From positions 4,261,975 to 4,325,974 of the forward strand of contig JAESIW010000180.1 of the NCBI GenBank assembly GCA_016802295.1: a stretch of 64,000 nt of DNA, read 5' to 3'. Position 1 is the stretch's first letter, and each line of letters starts with the position of its first letter. Position numbers and translations under genes: made by a program. This document shows positions 24,023-38,700 of the stretch, one piece after another. Below the pieces are notes generated by a model. That model made no database searches. It was not told the origin of the DNA and was given only the letters and a program-made list of their open reading frames with translations. This DNA is from Brachionus rotundiformis. Taxonomy: Eukaryota; Rotifera; Eurotatoria; Ploima; Brachionidae.

Positions 24023-26700
24023 ATAATATATAAAGTATAACGAATTTTAAAATAATTTCTAAATTTTTTAGAAACAACATGTCAAACAACTTTTTGTTCC
24101 ATATGTGTTCTTTAAATATTTTTATTAAATTTAACAATTTGAAAATAATTTTAGTTTTTTGATTTTAAGTTTTTTTTGTTCATTTTCATTTTTTTTCATT
24201 TTGCTAAATTTGACGACTAATGAGAAAAAAATTTTAAAACAAATTTATTTTTCCATACATAAAAAAAAAAGAACTAAAAAAAAATGCTTATAAAATTTTT
24301 TAAATTTATTAGAAAATTTTAATTTAATAAAAATAATGATAAATGTAATGATGTGAGATTTATAGTAAATTTAAATATTTGATAAAAAAGTCGCATTAAT
24401 GTTAAATTAGCTAATTTTTAATCAAAATCTCTGCTTGCATTGTGTCTAATGGATGCCGGATTAATTAAATATTTACCAATATTTAGAATTTTATTTTATT
24501 TTTTATTTTGATTGATTGATAACAAAACTTGAATTTTTTATCTTTTTCATATTAGATTATTTTTCGAATCTAAATGTAAATATTAGAAATATATTTTAAT
24601 ATTCAGATGTAATAACCAATTACTCTGATTAGGTTTTAACAAACAATAAAAACACTACTTTTGAAATACTTATTATAAATATTATCAAGTAGTTTAATTT
24701 AGTTTTTAGTTTAAAAATAGTTTAAGTAAGTAATTAATGTCAAATGACTAAAAAAAGCAGAAAATGTATGCTTTATCCAATTAAAAAAATCATTATTTTT
24801 GGTTAGAAGTATTTAATTTTTAGTTTTTTGTTTTTAATATTGATTTCATCAAAAATCTTGTATTTTTCTCAAGTACTTATAATAATTAGTAGTAGTAGTA
24901 AATAATACTGCGACCCTATTGGGTTAATTCATGAATCAAGCCTCTATATTCAAGAATAGTACTCTCAATAATACTCTCATAAATTCACCGAAAATTCAAG
25001 GATACAAAGAAATATGTTAATAAATTTCATTTACACATTAGATTATTTATTTTTATTAAAATACTAAATATTTAAGTTACTTTCAAAAATTTATCATGAC
25101 TGTAGTGGACGAAAAATCAAAACCCGTTCGCCATGTTAAAAGATATGTATAAAAAAAATATTTTATAAAAAATAAAGAATTAAAAAATAAAGTGTCGCGT
25201 CTTTATATCAATTTAATGAATCGCTAATTTTTCTTTTTGAAATATTGTTCATAGAATCAAACTTTTTTATTCGTTTCCAAATTTGAATAGTGGAAATTAG
25301 TCTCCAGCTAGTAAATTATTTGTTTTAGATCAAAATACTTAATTATTGATTAAATTAATTAAAGGAGCAAAATTCTAAACAAAACTTAATCTATTTGAAT
25401 CAGATTTTTCAAATAATGATAAAGAATAAATTCTGGTCCAAAAATGGAAGCTTTTAATAATTTTAAAATGATCATGATCAAAAATTATCCTTTTCTATCA
25501 TTTTTCTAAAATTAAGTTGGTCTCAACCAAGACATTCTTAACACTAGAAGATCCGGCGGGTTTTTTAGACCCATTTTTTTAAATTTCAAATCTCAATATC
25601 TTTTGAATGCAGAAACAGAATTTATTTTATAGATTTATGGAGACTTTATTGAATATCAAAAAAAAATGTTGCTATTCTATGATAGTTTTTTTAAAAATTT
25701 GTTTTTAAATTTTTGTTATTTTTTGGTCGGGCTTTCTAGTGTTAAGCAAAAGAAAAATTTCTCTAATAATAATAAATAGATAGATGATAAATAGAATAGA
25801 AGGTTGAATGGACTTGTTAATTAAATTTAAAATAATTTTACCAATATTCTAAAAAATTTAAAAAAAACTAATTCGAATCCACTTAACTTCTTAATTGTGC
25901 TGAAATTTTGTTTTGAAAAAAAAAGCTCAAAAATGTGACTTAGCACTGTTTGAAGCATATAAATTCAATTGTATTAAATTTTATCAATCAATCTATTTAA
26001 TCTTTGCTTTAAGTTATTATAGCCCATCTTGATTTTAAATAAAAATATCACCTAAAACCGACGCTTAAATTTTCAAAAAATTATATTCATAAAGCCTATA
26101 TTCATTTATTATAATCGCCTCTGGGCCATAATGTTTTTTTTGCGAACAAGCTTAATGAATTAATCATTAAGAAGACCTTTATTTTTCAGGGATTTGATGC
26201 TCGCTTGATATAACTTGAAAACGAAATTTTGATAGTGCCCCAAGAAATATTGAACCTATTTAGTTTGGCCTTTTTTTCTGCTGTCATAATTTCTATATAC
26301 GATAACGAGGATTGATAATCTTGTTTTTTTTTGTTCTGGTTCTAAGTATTGATTTTAATTACCAATTTAATTACAATGAAAGAGAACTTTGCATCTTTAT
26401 TTTGTTTTATGGTTTGTTGCTAATTGTCATCGAAAGGATTCTCGAACATTAAACACATAGCACAAACAAATGATAATTACAAAAATCTTTAATATCATTC
26501 AAGCATGATTGGAGACAATTTAGAATTTTTTGGTTCGATCTAAAAATTTAATTACTACTTAATTTAAAATAGATTTGGAAATATTCAAAGAGTTTTTCAA
26601 AAGAAAAAAGTTAATCGAAATATTTCATGTCCTCTAATTATTTAAAAGACCTTATTTTCTGGTGTTAAAGTAATAGTTTTTTATCATTAATAAATCATAG
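24023..26700. other. Intergenic region with MITE and short repeats
   Basis: No gene found. It contains a short (TAG)n tract at about 24889-24901 directly followed by a less AT-rich patch (CTGCGACCCTATTGGGTTAA), possibly a transposon end, and the piggyBac-type MITE at 25538-25745. Confidence 0.55.
25538..25745. mobile_element. piggyBac-type MITE with TTAA target duplications
   Basis: A 208-bp segment is bounded by TTAA at 25538-25541 and 25742-25745. Immediately inside, both ends read CACTAGAA on their own inward strand, continuing as CACTAGAAGATCCGGCGGG on the left and CACTAGAAAGCCCGACC on the right. The piggyBac superfamily inserts at TTAA and has short inverted repeats starting C(C/A)CTAGAA. 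There is no open frame, so the element is non-autonomous. Confidence 0.85.
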
Positions 26701-29700
26701 ATGAAAAGCTTTTCCAAAAATAATATCTCAAGTCTTTCAATTAAAATGGATAAAAACTGTGGAGAAATGGTTTCTCAGTCTGAAATTTTAGATAATTCTA
26801 ACAAAGCATCTTGTTCAAATAATTATGAAAGCGTTGATTATTTTCATTCTGTAAAACCGAAATTTAGCTTTGATCCAAATGGTAAATATTCTTATATTGA
26901 TTTGATTATTGTGAATCTTCTTACTTGGTCAGTAGTTTTCAAGTCCTAATTTAGGATGGCTACATTAATACTTAGTACCATTTCCCAATACTCGTTTTTG
27001 GTACATTAGTGATTTAATAATTCAGCCATCGATTCATTGAGATATATTAAAACTCACATAACTAACAATATAATAAATAAAATAATAAAAATGTGTTATT
27101 ATTTTTTCAAGATATATAATTCAATTTAAATATCATTAAATAGCAATTTAATTTTAAAAAATTGATTTTTTTAACTTAAGATAACTGACTAATTAAGAAG
27201 CTAAAATAAAATGTTTTAATATAAAGTTTTTTTAGTTGTTAGACAACAACCACAATATTCTTTTAGACCAAATCAGCCTATAACCTCATACGATTCAAAT
27301 ACAGCAGATATCTATTCTTATCGAGATCTAAATGAGATTTACAGCGAAAATGATGTCAGAAGACCAGAACCTCAGAAGGATGCGATAAACCAAAATCTTG
27401 ATAAGTCCATCGCCAATTTAAATTCGACCTACATCGAGGTAAAGCCCATGAATATTACCGAAGAGGACAAAAGCAACATCTACAATGCAAGTTCAAGCGT
27501 TTATAGCGTAAAATACTTAATTGATATAAACGACCTGAAGACTCATTTGGCATCTACAAATAGTCAAGCTACCATCGATACTATCAAGACGAAAAATTCT
27601 CACACTAATTTGATACAGGGAACTGAAGATGAGGAATCAAATGATGAAAAAATTATCAACAACTTTAATAAACATGTAACAAAGAAGATTCATATTAACT
27701 CTAGTCCATTTTTGTGTTGTAAAATTTTCAGCCTATTTTCCTGTTGCTTTCAATTTTGTTGCGGACTTTGTTTTAAGCCATGTTGTAGCACTGCTGGCTT
27801 TTTAGGAGTACTAGGCATGCTGGTAGGTCTTATGACGGGTGGAACATTGATGGGGCTGACAGGAGTTTTACCAATACCATACGAAATAACCAAAAATATC
27901 TGCAACACAACACACGATAATAATTATTATTACTATCAACAAAACCACACTTTTTATGTAGAAAAAAATAATTCCTTTGACCCGAGTATAACAAAAAGTA
28001 AAAATATAAACAACTTAAATAATAGCTTTTTTATTTTAGGTATTGATTTTACTAAATTTTGCTACCAGTTTTATATCAATAATAAAAATACAACTTCGTT
28101 AAATGATTTAAATAAAAATAAAACAATTCAGGAAAAAAAGGAAATGCTTACACTTGAATTAAAATCAAATTTAACCAAGAAATTCGATGAAATTAAAAAA
28201 ATTGAGAACAATGTTTTTTATATAATTCCATTGAGCTATGAAATTGTGCTCAAGCCAGATTTGAATGAAAATAAACCAACACTTAAAAAAAAAGCTCAAA
28301 ATAAAAACTTAAAAATAAAAATGAATGTAGCAGTTAAGCTGTATTGTAACCACTCGACTGATATTGTTTTGATTAGTACTAAAGAATTTTCAAATATTGA
28401 CATAAGGTACTTTTCAATTAACTGTTCATTAAATTGTTTAAAAATACAATTAAATTTTAATTTTGACAGACTAGATCATAATAACAAGCCTAATATTGGA
28501 ATTAAAAGATGGAACCACGACTCAAGTACGAGCATATTAGAAATTCAATTTACTGGAAAATGTAGCCTCCAGTCTGTATATACATTGAACATTTTTGTTT
28601 CATATAGTAACTACGGACACTCTCTTAAATTAATTGATAAAACTAAAATGTAAGATTAAAATAAATAAAAAAATGTTTAATAATTTTATTTTAGTTATTT
28701 TATTGCAAATTTTAATCATCATTTTGAGTCGGCGTTTCCAATTGTGGTTCCATATTTCCCACAGACAAAGAGACAACAAAAATTAATTTACTCTAGTGGC
28801 CCTGCTATATTCAATATTTCCCTAGAGAAAGCAGTCTCTTCTTCACAATTAATTTTTAACACGGACCGAAATAAAAGGTATCAATTTAAGCCATAAATCA
28901 AAATCTTACTTTATAAAAGTTTTAATTTTTAGAGAATTAAAAGATGGAATAGAATATACCTTTTATGACCAGACTCCATTTGTTTCCCCTCAAACAATTG
29001 GCTTTATTTTGGGCGATTTCATGTGCAAAGAAAGTACTGATCTGGAGAAGTTCAATCTAAATTTCAGAATATGTTCCACAAAATCAAGTGATCTTTACCC
29101 TGAGATTTTCGAACTGCTTTCCAATTATGTCAAACATTTGGTACAATTCTACCTCAACTATTCAAAACAATCTTACGCAATAAACAAGATAGATTTAATA
29201 ATTGTTCCTCTGGCAGAAATAGACTTGGCAGAATTAAACCATGTTGGAATTTTGTATCTTTCTGAGTCTTTTATTGATTCAAAACTGTATTCTAATGATT
29301 ATTTGACAAAACTAAAACACAAACTTAGCTTAATAAATGTACTTTCTAAACAACTTGTCAAACATTGGTTCCATGAATCGATTGAATTTCATTGTATGAA
29401 ACAAAAGCTTGAAGAAAATGAAATCTCAGTTGAAACCTTAAATTTAATGAAACTCTGCACAAATGGCTCTTGTACTTCAAATGAGACCAACATGATTTTA
29501 GATCAAAACTTCGAGTTAAGTGGAAATTGTCTTTTGTTTAAAGGTGTCACCAGTTGGATCAGCTATCTAGCTTTTAAGTCATTAAATTCTGACTTTTTTG
29601 ATTTAGTAAGAATTAATAAATTGAATTAACTTTGAAATAGAAAATGTTTAAATGTTTTTATCATAGGTAAATTTGGAATGGTCATTGATAAAGCATATTG

Positions 29701-32356
29701 ATGAAACATATTTTTTAACAAACAAAAATATAAAACATGTTTATCAATATTATGAATTTCCTAGACTTGTAGATGGTAACACTTTTCTAAAAATCAAAAC
29801 AGAAATAAAAGTAATTTTATTTACTAATCTTTATTTGAAAAATTGATAGCTTTTTTACTTTTTTAGAGCCTGATTTCAGCCAGAACTTTATACATAATTC
29901 TAGGAAAGGAAAGATTTCAATCAGTCATAACTGAATGGTCAAATTTAGTTAAGGAAATTGGATTTGGAAACACTCTTGATTATCATGAAAAATTAAATCA
30001 TCTAAGAAATAATGATACATATATTCTTAAGATATTTGAAAAAGTAACATATAATATAACTTTTTTAAACATAAGTTCATTTGAATATTTAAGTATTTTC
30101 TTCAATACAACTTGATTCCTATTAAATATGTGTCACTGAAAGATATATTGAAAGGTTGGGACACTTTAGATAATGACATAGTTGTAAAAGTCGAGCGAAA
30201 TTACAATAAAAAAGACGCTTTGGTACAAGTTCAAAACTCAAATCCAATCAAGTAATTTACTTTACTTTCAGCAAGATTTAAATTTTTTTATACTAAAGAT
30301 AAGCTTATTTAATTCTAAATGGTTTTAAATATTAGTGCCAAGAGTTATTCTTCTAATTAAGAAAAAAATATTTTTATATATCTAAAAGTATTAGAGATTA
30401 AGAAAATTAACCAAAAAAATAATATCAACTGACTATTTTTGGTAATCTTAAGATTACGAGTAAATTATCTAAAAAAAAAGTTTTAAAAGCAAATTTTTAC
30501 TAAATAAATATATTCAAATCATACAGAAAAGGTTAATATAGTTTTGGTGACCAGGTAACCAATTTTGAAAACGTAAGTCATCAAGGTAACTGCTCTAATG
30601 TATAAGTTCTTAGTTTACTTTTAATAAATAATATTTTGAATCAAGAAACTTAAATCAATTGATTTTTACGATTTCTTTTAGATGCTACTATCCATTCAAT
30701 TGGGTTAAAGGGACAATAAAATCCATCTCTTCATTTGATTTAAATGAAGTTGATTCTTATAATAATTTCAATCAACTAACAAATCTAATCTGGATAAATA
30801 ACTCATCAAGTATTTTTTATATTATTTAAAAAATTTGAAATTTTTAAATTTTTTAAAAGCTTTGATTAAATATATGCCCGGGGCTGATAAATGGATTGTT
30901 GGAAATTATATGAAAACTTTTAGTTTTCTTAGAATTAATTATGACACTCAGAATTGGGCTATGCTAATTCAACAATTATTATTTGATTTTAAAGTAAAAA
31001 ATTGATTTGAAAATTAGCTTAATCGAGTTTTTTTTTAATTTTTTTGTATAGTCTTTTAACATTAATGAAAGAATTCAAATAATAGACGATTGTTTTTATT
31101 TGATCAATAATCAAATTTTACCAATTCAATATGGTTTAGACTTATTAGATTACTTAAAAAGAGAAAATCGCTATTTACCATGGAAATTCGCTATCGATCA
31201 AATAAAAAAAATTCTCAGTTATATTGAAGATGATAGTCAAATTTATTCAAAATTTAGGGTATTTTTTAAATTATATTTAATAGAATTTTTAAACTGTGCT
31301 CAAAATTAAGGAATTTATAATAAATTTGGTAAAACCTATGTATGAACGACTTCAATGGGGTGAGAATATGATGGACTCTTTGGATGAAAAGTACTTTGAT
31401 GCATAAAAATTCAAAGTTTTAAACTTCGAAATTAAAGGTTTATTCGAGTTCTGGTGGTTGATCTAATGTGTTCGTTGGACTATGAAGATTGTGTTCAAAA
31501 TAGTGTCAAGCAATTAACAGATATGATAAAAATAAATGTCAATAAGTAATATTTATTTGATCCAATTTTTCAAACTTAAGTTCATTTTTTCCAAGTATCC
31601 CGTTGTATTTGAGAAAGAGTGTTTATTGTACAGCTATACGCCATACTGGTATTAATGAATGGTTTTATTTGTGGAAGCAATATCTAATTCAAACACAAGA
31701 GGATAATTTTGGCCTTAGAGATTCTTTATTGTATTCATTAAGCTGTTCCAGTCAAAATTGGATCCTAAATCTGTAAACTAAATTATTGCTATTTTTTTTT
31801 AGTTTTTTTATAATTAATAAATTTAAGATTTCTTCGAAGATTGGTCTATGAAAATTCAATTTTATTTGAAGATTTACCAATTGTTGTTAGCTATATTAGT
31901 CAAAATCCGGTTGGTAAATATGTAACTTGGAATCATATATCACAAAATTATCAAAATTTCTATAATAAGTAGCATTTTGTTGATTTAATTATTTAATATT
32001 TTTTAAAATTTTTTATTAGAATCGGAAACGATCCAGAACTTTTCGTTAAAGTACTGCAGGTTTCAACATCCGAGTTTAAGTTTAAGTATGAAATCAAACA
32101 GGTAAGAATAGATTATTTTTGTATCTTAAAATTGAATCAAAATTGTGTTATTTAGATTTATGATTTTATAGAAGAAATTGGACTGAAAAACTATTCAATT
32201 TATTACGAAGATTCAAATGATAGAATTTTTAATAATAAAGATAATCTATTTTCTAATATTGAAAACAGAATGAGCCATTTCACCAAGTGGAAGCAAACTA
32301 ACGCTAAAGATTTAGACATTTGGCTAGATAAAAAACTTCTTAATAATCAAATATAA
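26701..32356 (+). CDS. M1 aminopeptidase-like protein lacking the zinc site
   Basis: Sixteen exons (26701-26881, 27236-28649, 28695-28877, 28933-29605, 29667-29810, 29867-30043, 30094-30251, 30682-30809, 30860-30993, 31052-31258, 31311-31390, 31438-31545, 31596-31772, 31828-31968, 32020-32101, 32156-32356) give 1395 residues; typical membrane M1 enzymes have about 950-1000. A long cytoplasmic N-terminus leads to a cluster of nine Cys (about residues 221-244) and a membrane anchor (about 246-273), a type II topology. The ectodomain follows M1 order: N-terminal beta domain (IPLSYEIVLKPDL), the middle domain, then the ERAP1-C-like helical repeats (WIVGNYMKTFSFLRINYD). The exopeptidase GAMEN site reads EIDLAEL, HExxH reads KQLVKH (29348-29365), and the third ligand NEG is FKG. 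It is therefore a predicted pseudo-peptidase, comparable in kind to nematode MNP-1. Confidence 0.88.
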
Positions 32357-32776
32357 AATGTAACATTTCTTTTTTACTAAGAGAATATATTTTATTTAAA
32401 TAAGTCTATATAAAAATAATAAAATTTAAAGTTTCAAATTTTTTTGATTAAAATATGTAACATACTTTCAAAAGCAACAACTTGATTTCTATTGTCTAAT
32501 CACCTTCAAAAGAAAAGTTTGATTTTCTATTATGTGGGTGAATCGATTTAATAGCAAAAAAAAGCATCAATATTCTTAAGTAACAGTTATTTTTGAATTT
32601 TAATCAATTCAAATATACAAAAAAATGATACATATTTCGCATGCTTAAAAACACGAATTTTTGATATAATCTGCTCAGTTATATAAGAAATTCTATAAAT
32701 ATTCAAAAATTTGTTAAAAAATAAAATAAAACTTGCTTAAGAAAAACATTAACTAGGACGTAATAATTCTTAAGCC
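32357..32776. other. Intergenic spacer and SCO-spondin promoter region
   Basis: About 420 bp between the M1 stop codon and the next start codon, both genes on the plus strand. It should hold the M1 3' untranslated region and the promoter of the downstream gene. Confidence 0.5.
32679..32690 (+). promoter_or_regulatory. Candidate TATA box
   Basis: TTATATAAGAAA lies about 90 bp before the SCO-spondin-like ATG at 32777, a plausible distance for a short 5' untranslated region. In such AT-rich DNA a chance match is quite likely. Confidence 0.3.
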
Positions 32777-35700
32777 ATGGCTAGTGTGCCTATTTTTATA
32801 AAGTTTCTTGCATGCTTAATGGCTATTCATTGCACCCATTCTCAAGATTCTCACTATTGTGACATGAAACAAAAAACTAATGCTGAATGTCCAGATGGAT
32901 TGGACATTCTTTATGAGTACAGTAAAGATGACAGCGAATGGAAAATTGACTTTGAGCAATTTCGTTTGGAAAAAATCAGCCATACATCTGACTTGATACG
33001 TGAGATCAGTGATCGTAGACGGTTAGGGAAGCTTTGTCCCTATACCAGACTTCACCAGCAGTGCTGTGAAGGATTTACTGGTGCTAACTGTGAAATTGGT
33101 ACATACGAATTTTAAAAAATACACTTAGATAAAAATATAATTTTCTTTAAAGTTAAGTCAGCTGTTCCAACTTCGCTACAAAATTTGACTAGACCAGCAT
33201 ATCTTCCATTTTCCACTTGTGTTCTATGGGGAAAAGACCATTACAGAACTTTTGATGGTTCTTTCTTCCAACTTATTGGAAAGTAAAAAATAATCTGAAA
33301 AATTAAAAATTTGTCCTTAAACTAAAAATTCAAGCTGTGATTACAAACTTTCTGGAGCATCTTCATGGCAAATTGATGTAAAAATGGAAGGCTGTCAAAA
33401 TTACAATACATGTAAAAAGACGTTGATGATGTCGTTAGGCAGTGTAAAGGTTAAAGCCAATGGTGGTGAAATTAGTGTAGACCAAATTGTTCTTGGAGAC
33501 GAACAAAATTATGTAAAAGATGGTAAAATATTCTTTTTTTTCTTAGTTGAATTTAAATAAAATATTCCTTAAAGCAATAATGATTGAAAGAAAAGAAGAA
33601 TATATCCATTTAAGATTTTCGGATGGAGTTCGATTGAAATGGACAACAGACTCATTGACAATATTTTTGACTGTCGATGACCAGTATATGAATAAGGTAA
33701 CTGGACTTTGTGGAGATTATGATGACCAAAAAGATAATGATTTCTTGTTATCTACCGGAGATCATACAAAAGAAGCTTCTGTATTTGCAAATAGTTGGCG
33801 TTTAGATTCTAGCGTAAGATAGTATAGAAATAAAATAGAAGAAATTAAATATTTATTTTAAGTGTCCTCTTGTTCCTCCTATAACATATCCATGCAATAG
33901 CAAAGAATTAGAAACCGAAGCTAATGAGGCTTGTAAACTAATTGTTGACCCAAACGATGTATTTCATTTTTGTGACAAAATCTTAAATGGTTCAAAATAT
34001 TTTGAAGAATGCAAGAAAGATTATTGTTTAGCCAAACGAAGCATTGATCCAAAAAGCATTGATGTAGCTCTTTGTAACTCATTTGCTTTATTTGGGTCTG
34101 AATGTTCCGATCATTTCATCTATGTCGAATGGAGAACGTCTACAAGATGTCCTAAGAAATGTCCTGGTAAAAAATTGTATACTGAATGTGGTACATCGTG
34201 TCCAAAAACTTGTCAAAATAGAAACATAAACTTGTCAGCCGGACAATGTATTCAAGCATGTTCACCTGGCTGTGTGTGTCCCGAAGGACTCTATTTAGAT
34301 GCTGGTCAAAATAATACGTGTGTTGAAGCCACAGATTGTACATGTTTTTACAGAGGAAATTATTTTAGACCTAATGAAAAAGTCTCAATTGACTGCAATG
34401 AATGCGTTTGCCAAAGTGGCTTGTGGACTTGCACAGAACGAAAGTGTCCTAGAACTTGTTCGATGTATGGTCTTGGACATTTTAAAACATTTGATGGAAA
34501 AAATTATGATTTCAAAGGAAGTTGTGAATACACTCTTTTAGAACAGATAAATACAACCAGGGATCCAAATTTGTTGATTACATACAAAAATGTAGATGGT
34601 ATAAGCAAAGAAAATCCCATTGAGTTGAATATTATAACAATGAAAACAAGGGTATCAATAAAACAAAATTTAATTTATGTAGATTCACAGCTAATTCTGA
34701 CTCTACCTTTTTTAAACTCGGATATTTATATCAAAAAAACATCAGAGTTTTTTTATTCCATTCAAGGAAAAGGCTTTTGGGTTCTTTTTGATGGTATTCG
34801 AGTTTATATAACAGTTGATCCATTGTATTTGGAAAATGTTCGAGGATTGTGCGGAACTTATAACTTCAAGAGTTCAGATGATTTCATGCCACCAAATGGA
34901 TTTATCGAATCCGACATTGTTTCATTTGTAAATTCTTATAAACTTGATGAAAATTGTGAGACACCCAAGCAAATATCTCCTTGTGACACTTATCCTTCGG
35001 TAAGATTTATCTAATCTTAAAAACTTGAATTTTAACTTTTCTTAAGGCTGTTAATGATGCAAATAGTCTTTGCGACGTTTTAAAAAGTGATGCTTTCAAG
35101 GTTTGTGGATCTTTGGTTGACGTAGCCACTTATGTCGAAGCCTGCAAATTTGACATTTGCTCAGATGGAAACCCAAATCACAGAGATTTGTACAGATGCA
35201 GAGCAGTGGCTGCGTATGCTCATGAATGCGCTTCTAAAGGAGTTGTAATTGATTGGCTTGAAAATGACAATCTACGAGAACTCAAAACTGCATGCTACAA
35301 TAGCAAATATGGAAAATGCTATGGTGGTTCTCAATATTCAGAGTGTACCAAACTCTACAATTCTACTTGCAAGGAACTTTTTATCAAAGAAAAATATTCT
35401 GGTCAAAACGACTTTTGTGTAGCTGGTTGCTCATGCCCAGATAATCAATATTTGGACAAAGTTAATGATCAATACATGTGTGTAGATAAAGAATCGTGTT
35501 CTTGTTATGATCTGGCTCAGAACAAATATTATATGCCTGGTGAGGAAATTATAAAAGCTTGTTCAACATGGTAATTAATTGGCTTTTATACTTTATTTGA
35601 ATATTAAAATTAAAATATTTTTAAGTGTATGTTCAAATGGTAGCTGGAATTGCGATAATGCAGATTGTATGGATATAATTAAATGCCCACACAATCAAGT

Positions 35701-38700
35701 TTTTTCCAAGAATGCATCCTCCTGTCCAAAAACTTGCTCCAACAAAGATCATTATCGAAATTGTAATATTGAAATAGAAGGTTGTAATTGTCCCAATGGA
35801 ACAATTACAGACTATAATGTAATTTTAAATCTTGATTAAAAATTTCAAATTTAACCATTTTATTTATTGAAGAATGTTTGTGTACCTGAAGAAGAATGTT
35901 CATGTCATCATAGTGGAAAAATATATTCACATAAGGAAAAAATTCAAATGGGTTGTAATACATGCGAGTGTAGAGGTGGTCATTGGACATGCAATAATGA
36001 AAAGTGTGATGGAGTTTGTGTTGCTGCCGGAGATCCTCATTATACAACTTATGATGGTCAAAGATTTTCGTATCAAGGCAACTGTAAATACATACTAACA
36101 CAAACTAGTGATGAAAAATTTAGAGTAATTGCAGAGAATATTCCATGCGGAACATCTGGTGTTACTTGTACCAAGAACATTTTTATTTTGTATAATGAAA
36201 TATCGATTAATTTAATGAGAGGAAGAAACATTGAAGTAAACGGAATTGAAATAGTTGATTTAGAAGAAGGTGCAAGAGTTTTTGGTAATGTACGCATAAT
36301 GACTGCTGGTCTTTATCATATTATTAATTCAACTGACTTTATGATAAAATGGGATGAAGCAACACGCTTATATATTGTTATTCATTCACATTGGAAAAAT
36401 AAAATGCAAGGTATATGTGGTAATTTTGATATGGATAGTTCAAATGATATGCAGTAAAAAATATCAATTTTTTTGTTTTAAAATTTTATTAAATTTTTTT
36501 GTTAAGAACAACAAGTGGAATTCTTGGATCATTAGAAGAATTTGTAGACTCCTGGAAGGTTGAAAAATCTTGTCCATTGCGTCCATCACCAATCATAGAT
36601 GAATCTGATCCGTGCAGTGACCATTTGCATAGAAAAGAATGGGCAATCAAGGAATGTTCTTTGATAACCACTCCTGGAGCAGACAATCCTTTTACTCCAT
36701 GTCTAGAAAAACTTGATCCTACCGATATTCAGAAATCTCATACTGAATGCTTATTTGATGCATGTAGTTGTGATAAAGGAGGAGATTGCGAGTGTTTGTG
36801 TAGCTCTTTGGCTTCATTTGCCGAACTGTGCCTGAAAGTTGGTGTAGCAGTAAAATGGAGAACTCAACACAGGTGTCCAATTCAATGCGAATACGGAAAA
36901 GAATATCTTGCCTGCGGTCCGCTATGTCAACAGACTTGTATGGACTTATCAACTGGAAATAATCCATTGTGTCCTGATGCTGGATGTGCTGAAGGATGCT
37001 TTTGTCCTGAAGGATATGTAATTGATTATGAAGGAAAATGTGTGCTTCCAAAAAATTGTGATTGCTTTGCTAACGCTAATCGGTATCCACCGAATAGCCA
37101 AATTGCCAAAAATTGTGAAATATGTACATGCATTAATGGAACTTTTGTTTGCGATGAAAAAATTTTAGATTGTAAAACTGAATGTAACAACGAAACAGAG
37201 TTTAGTTGCGAAAAAGATAAAACTTGCATTCCTCTTGAATGGCTTTGTGTAAGAAAAATAAATTGATTCACTAAATTTTTTCATTTAATTATTTAAAAAA
37301 GGATAAAACTGCAGACTGCTCAGATTCATCAGATGAAGTAGAGTGTAAATGTGAATTGAATAACTCAACTTTTATTTGTGATAATGGACAATGTATTAAC
37401 TCAATTAATGTATGTGACGGAATTGCAAATTGCAGGGATAAGAGTGATGAGAAGGGCTGTTATAATCCAATTTGTGAAGAATTTTTATGCGAAAATAAAA
37501 AATGTATTCCAATGAATTGGGTATGCGATGGATATATCGACTGTGGAGATCAAGATGATTCTGATGAGAAAAACTGCAACACAACTGAAACATGTAAAGA
37601 TGAAATAAGGGAGTTCAATTGTGAAAACAGCGATAGCGATAGAACTTGCTATCCAGTAACAAAACTGTGCGATGGCCATGATGACTGTGGAGATGGATCA
37701 GATGAAAGAAATTGTACATGCACTTGCGAAAAAGCATTTACATGTAAGAATTTTTGTGAGTGTATAGATCCTAAAAAAGTATGTGATTCAATTATTGACT
37801 GTATTGATGGAACAGATGAAAAAGATTGTGGATGTGAGGAAAATGAGTATAGATGCTATGGAGGAAAATGCATCAATGGAACAAAATTATGTGATGGATT
37901 ATTTGACTGTGAAGAGGGAGATGATGAAAACCATCCATCATGCAGTAAGATTAAATAAAGAATGAATAAGAAAAAAATAAAAATAAATATTTAAAGAAAA
38001 GTGTAAATATGTTCAAATATTAGGAAAATCGCAATATATAACAAACATAGAAATTGAACCATTTGTATTCCCAGATGATTTGATTGTAGGAAATGGTGGT
38101 GTTAATTTTACATCTTTACCAGTTACAATCACCATTGAAATGGTTCCAGGATTAGGTGTCGAAGTTCGTGAAACTCAATTAGTTAATGATAAAACAAATG
38201 TTGCTCAATATATTGCGTATCTATATAACACTGATGGAGATATGGTTGAATCAGAAATAGCTGATAATGTTTTAGCTCCTTTATCGTTTTCAAATGGAGT
38301 TAATATCACAAAAATTTTAATTGAAATAAGAGAGACAATTGATAATCAAGTTCCAATTTTTGTCGAATTATTAGTTAATGCTTGTGATAAAGGTTTTACA
38401 ACGACAACAACAACAACTACTACTACATCAACAACAACATTAAAGCCTACCACTGAATCATCAACAAGTGAAGAAACAATAGCGCCAACAACATTTACGC
38501 CATTGATATCCACTATTTCTAGTTCTGAATTTTTCTCATCAGTTGCTTCAGTTTTTACGACTGCTTCAACTCAACAAACTACCGAATTCACAACAACTCC
38601 TTTTTATTTTACTACACAGAGTCAAACAAATTTTTCATGTTTAAATCACAATAATGCAACCATTGCAAATCAATTGATTAAGAATCGATTCGTCGAGAAC

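Noticed and set aside
24889..24960. Transposon 3' end marked by the (TAG)n tract
   Set aside because: The tract is short, and no upstream coding remnant or second end was found to support a defined element.
38397..38460. CRISPR or satellite array, suggested by tandem ACA/ACG triplets
   Set aside because: The repeats are Thr codons within an intact exon of the SCO-spondin-like gene, i.e. a mucin-type linker.
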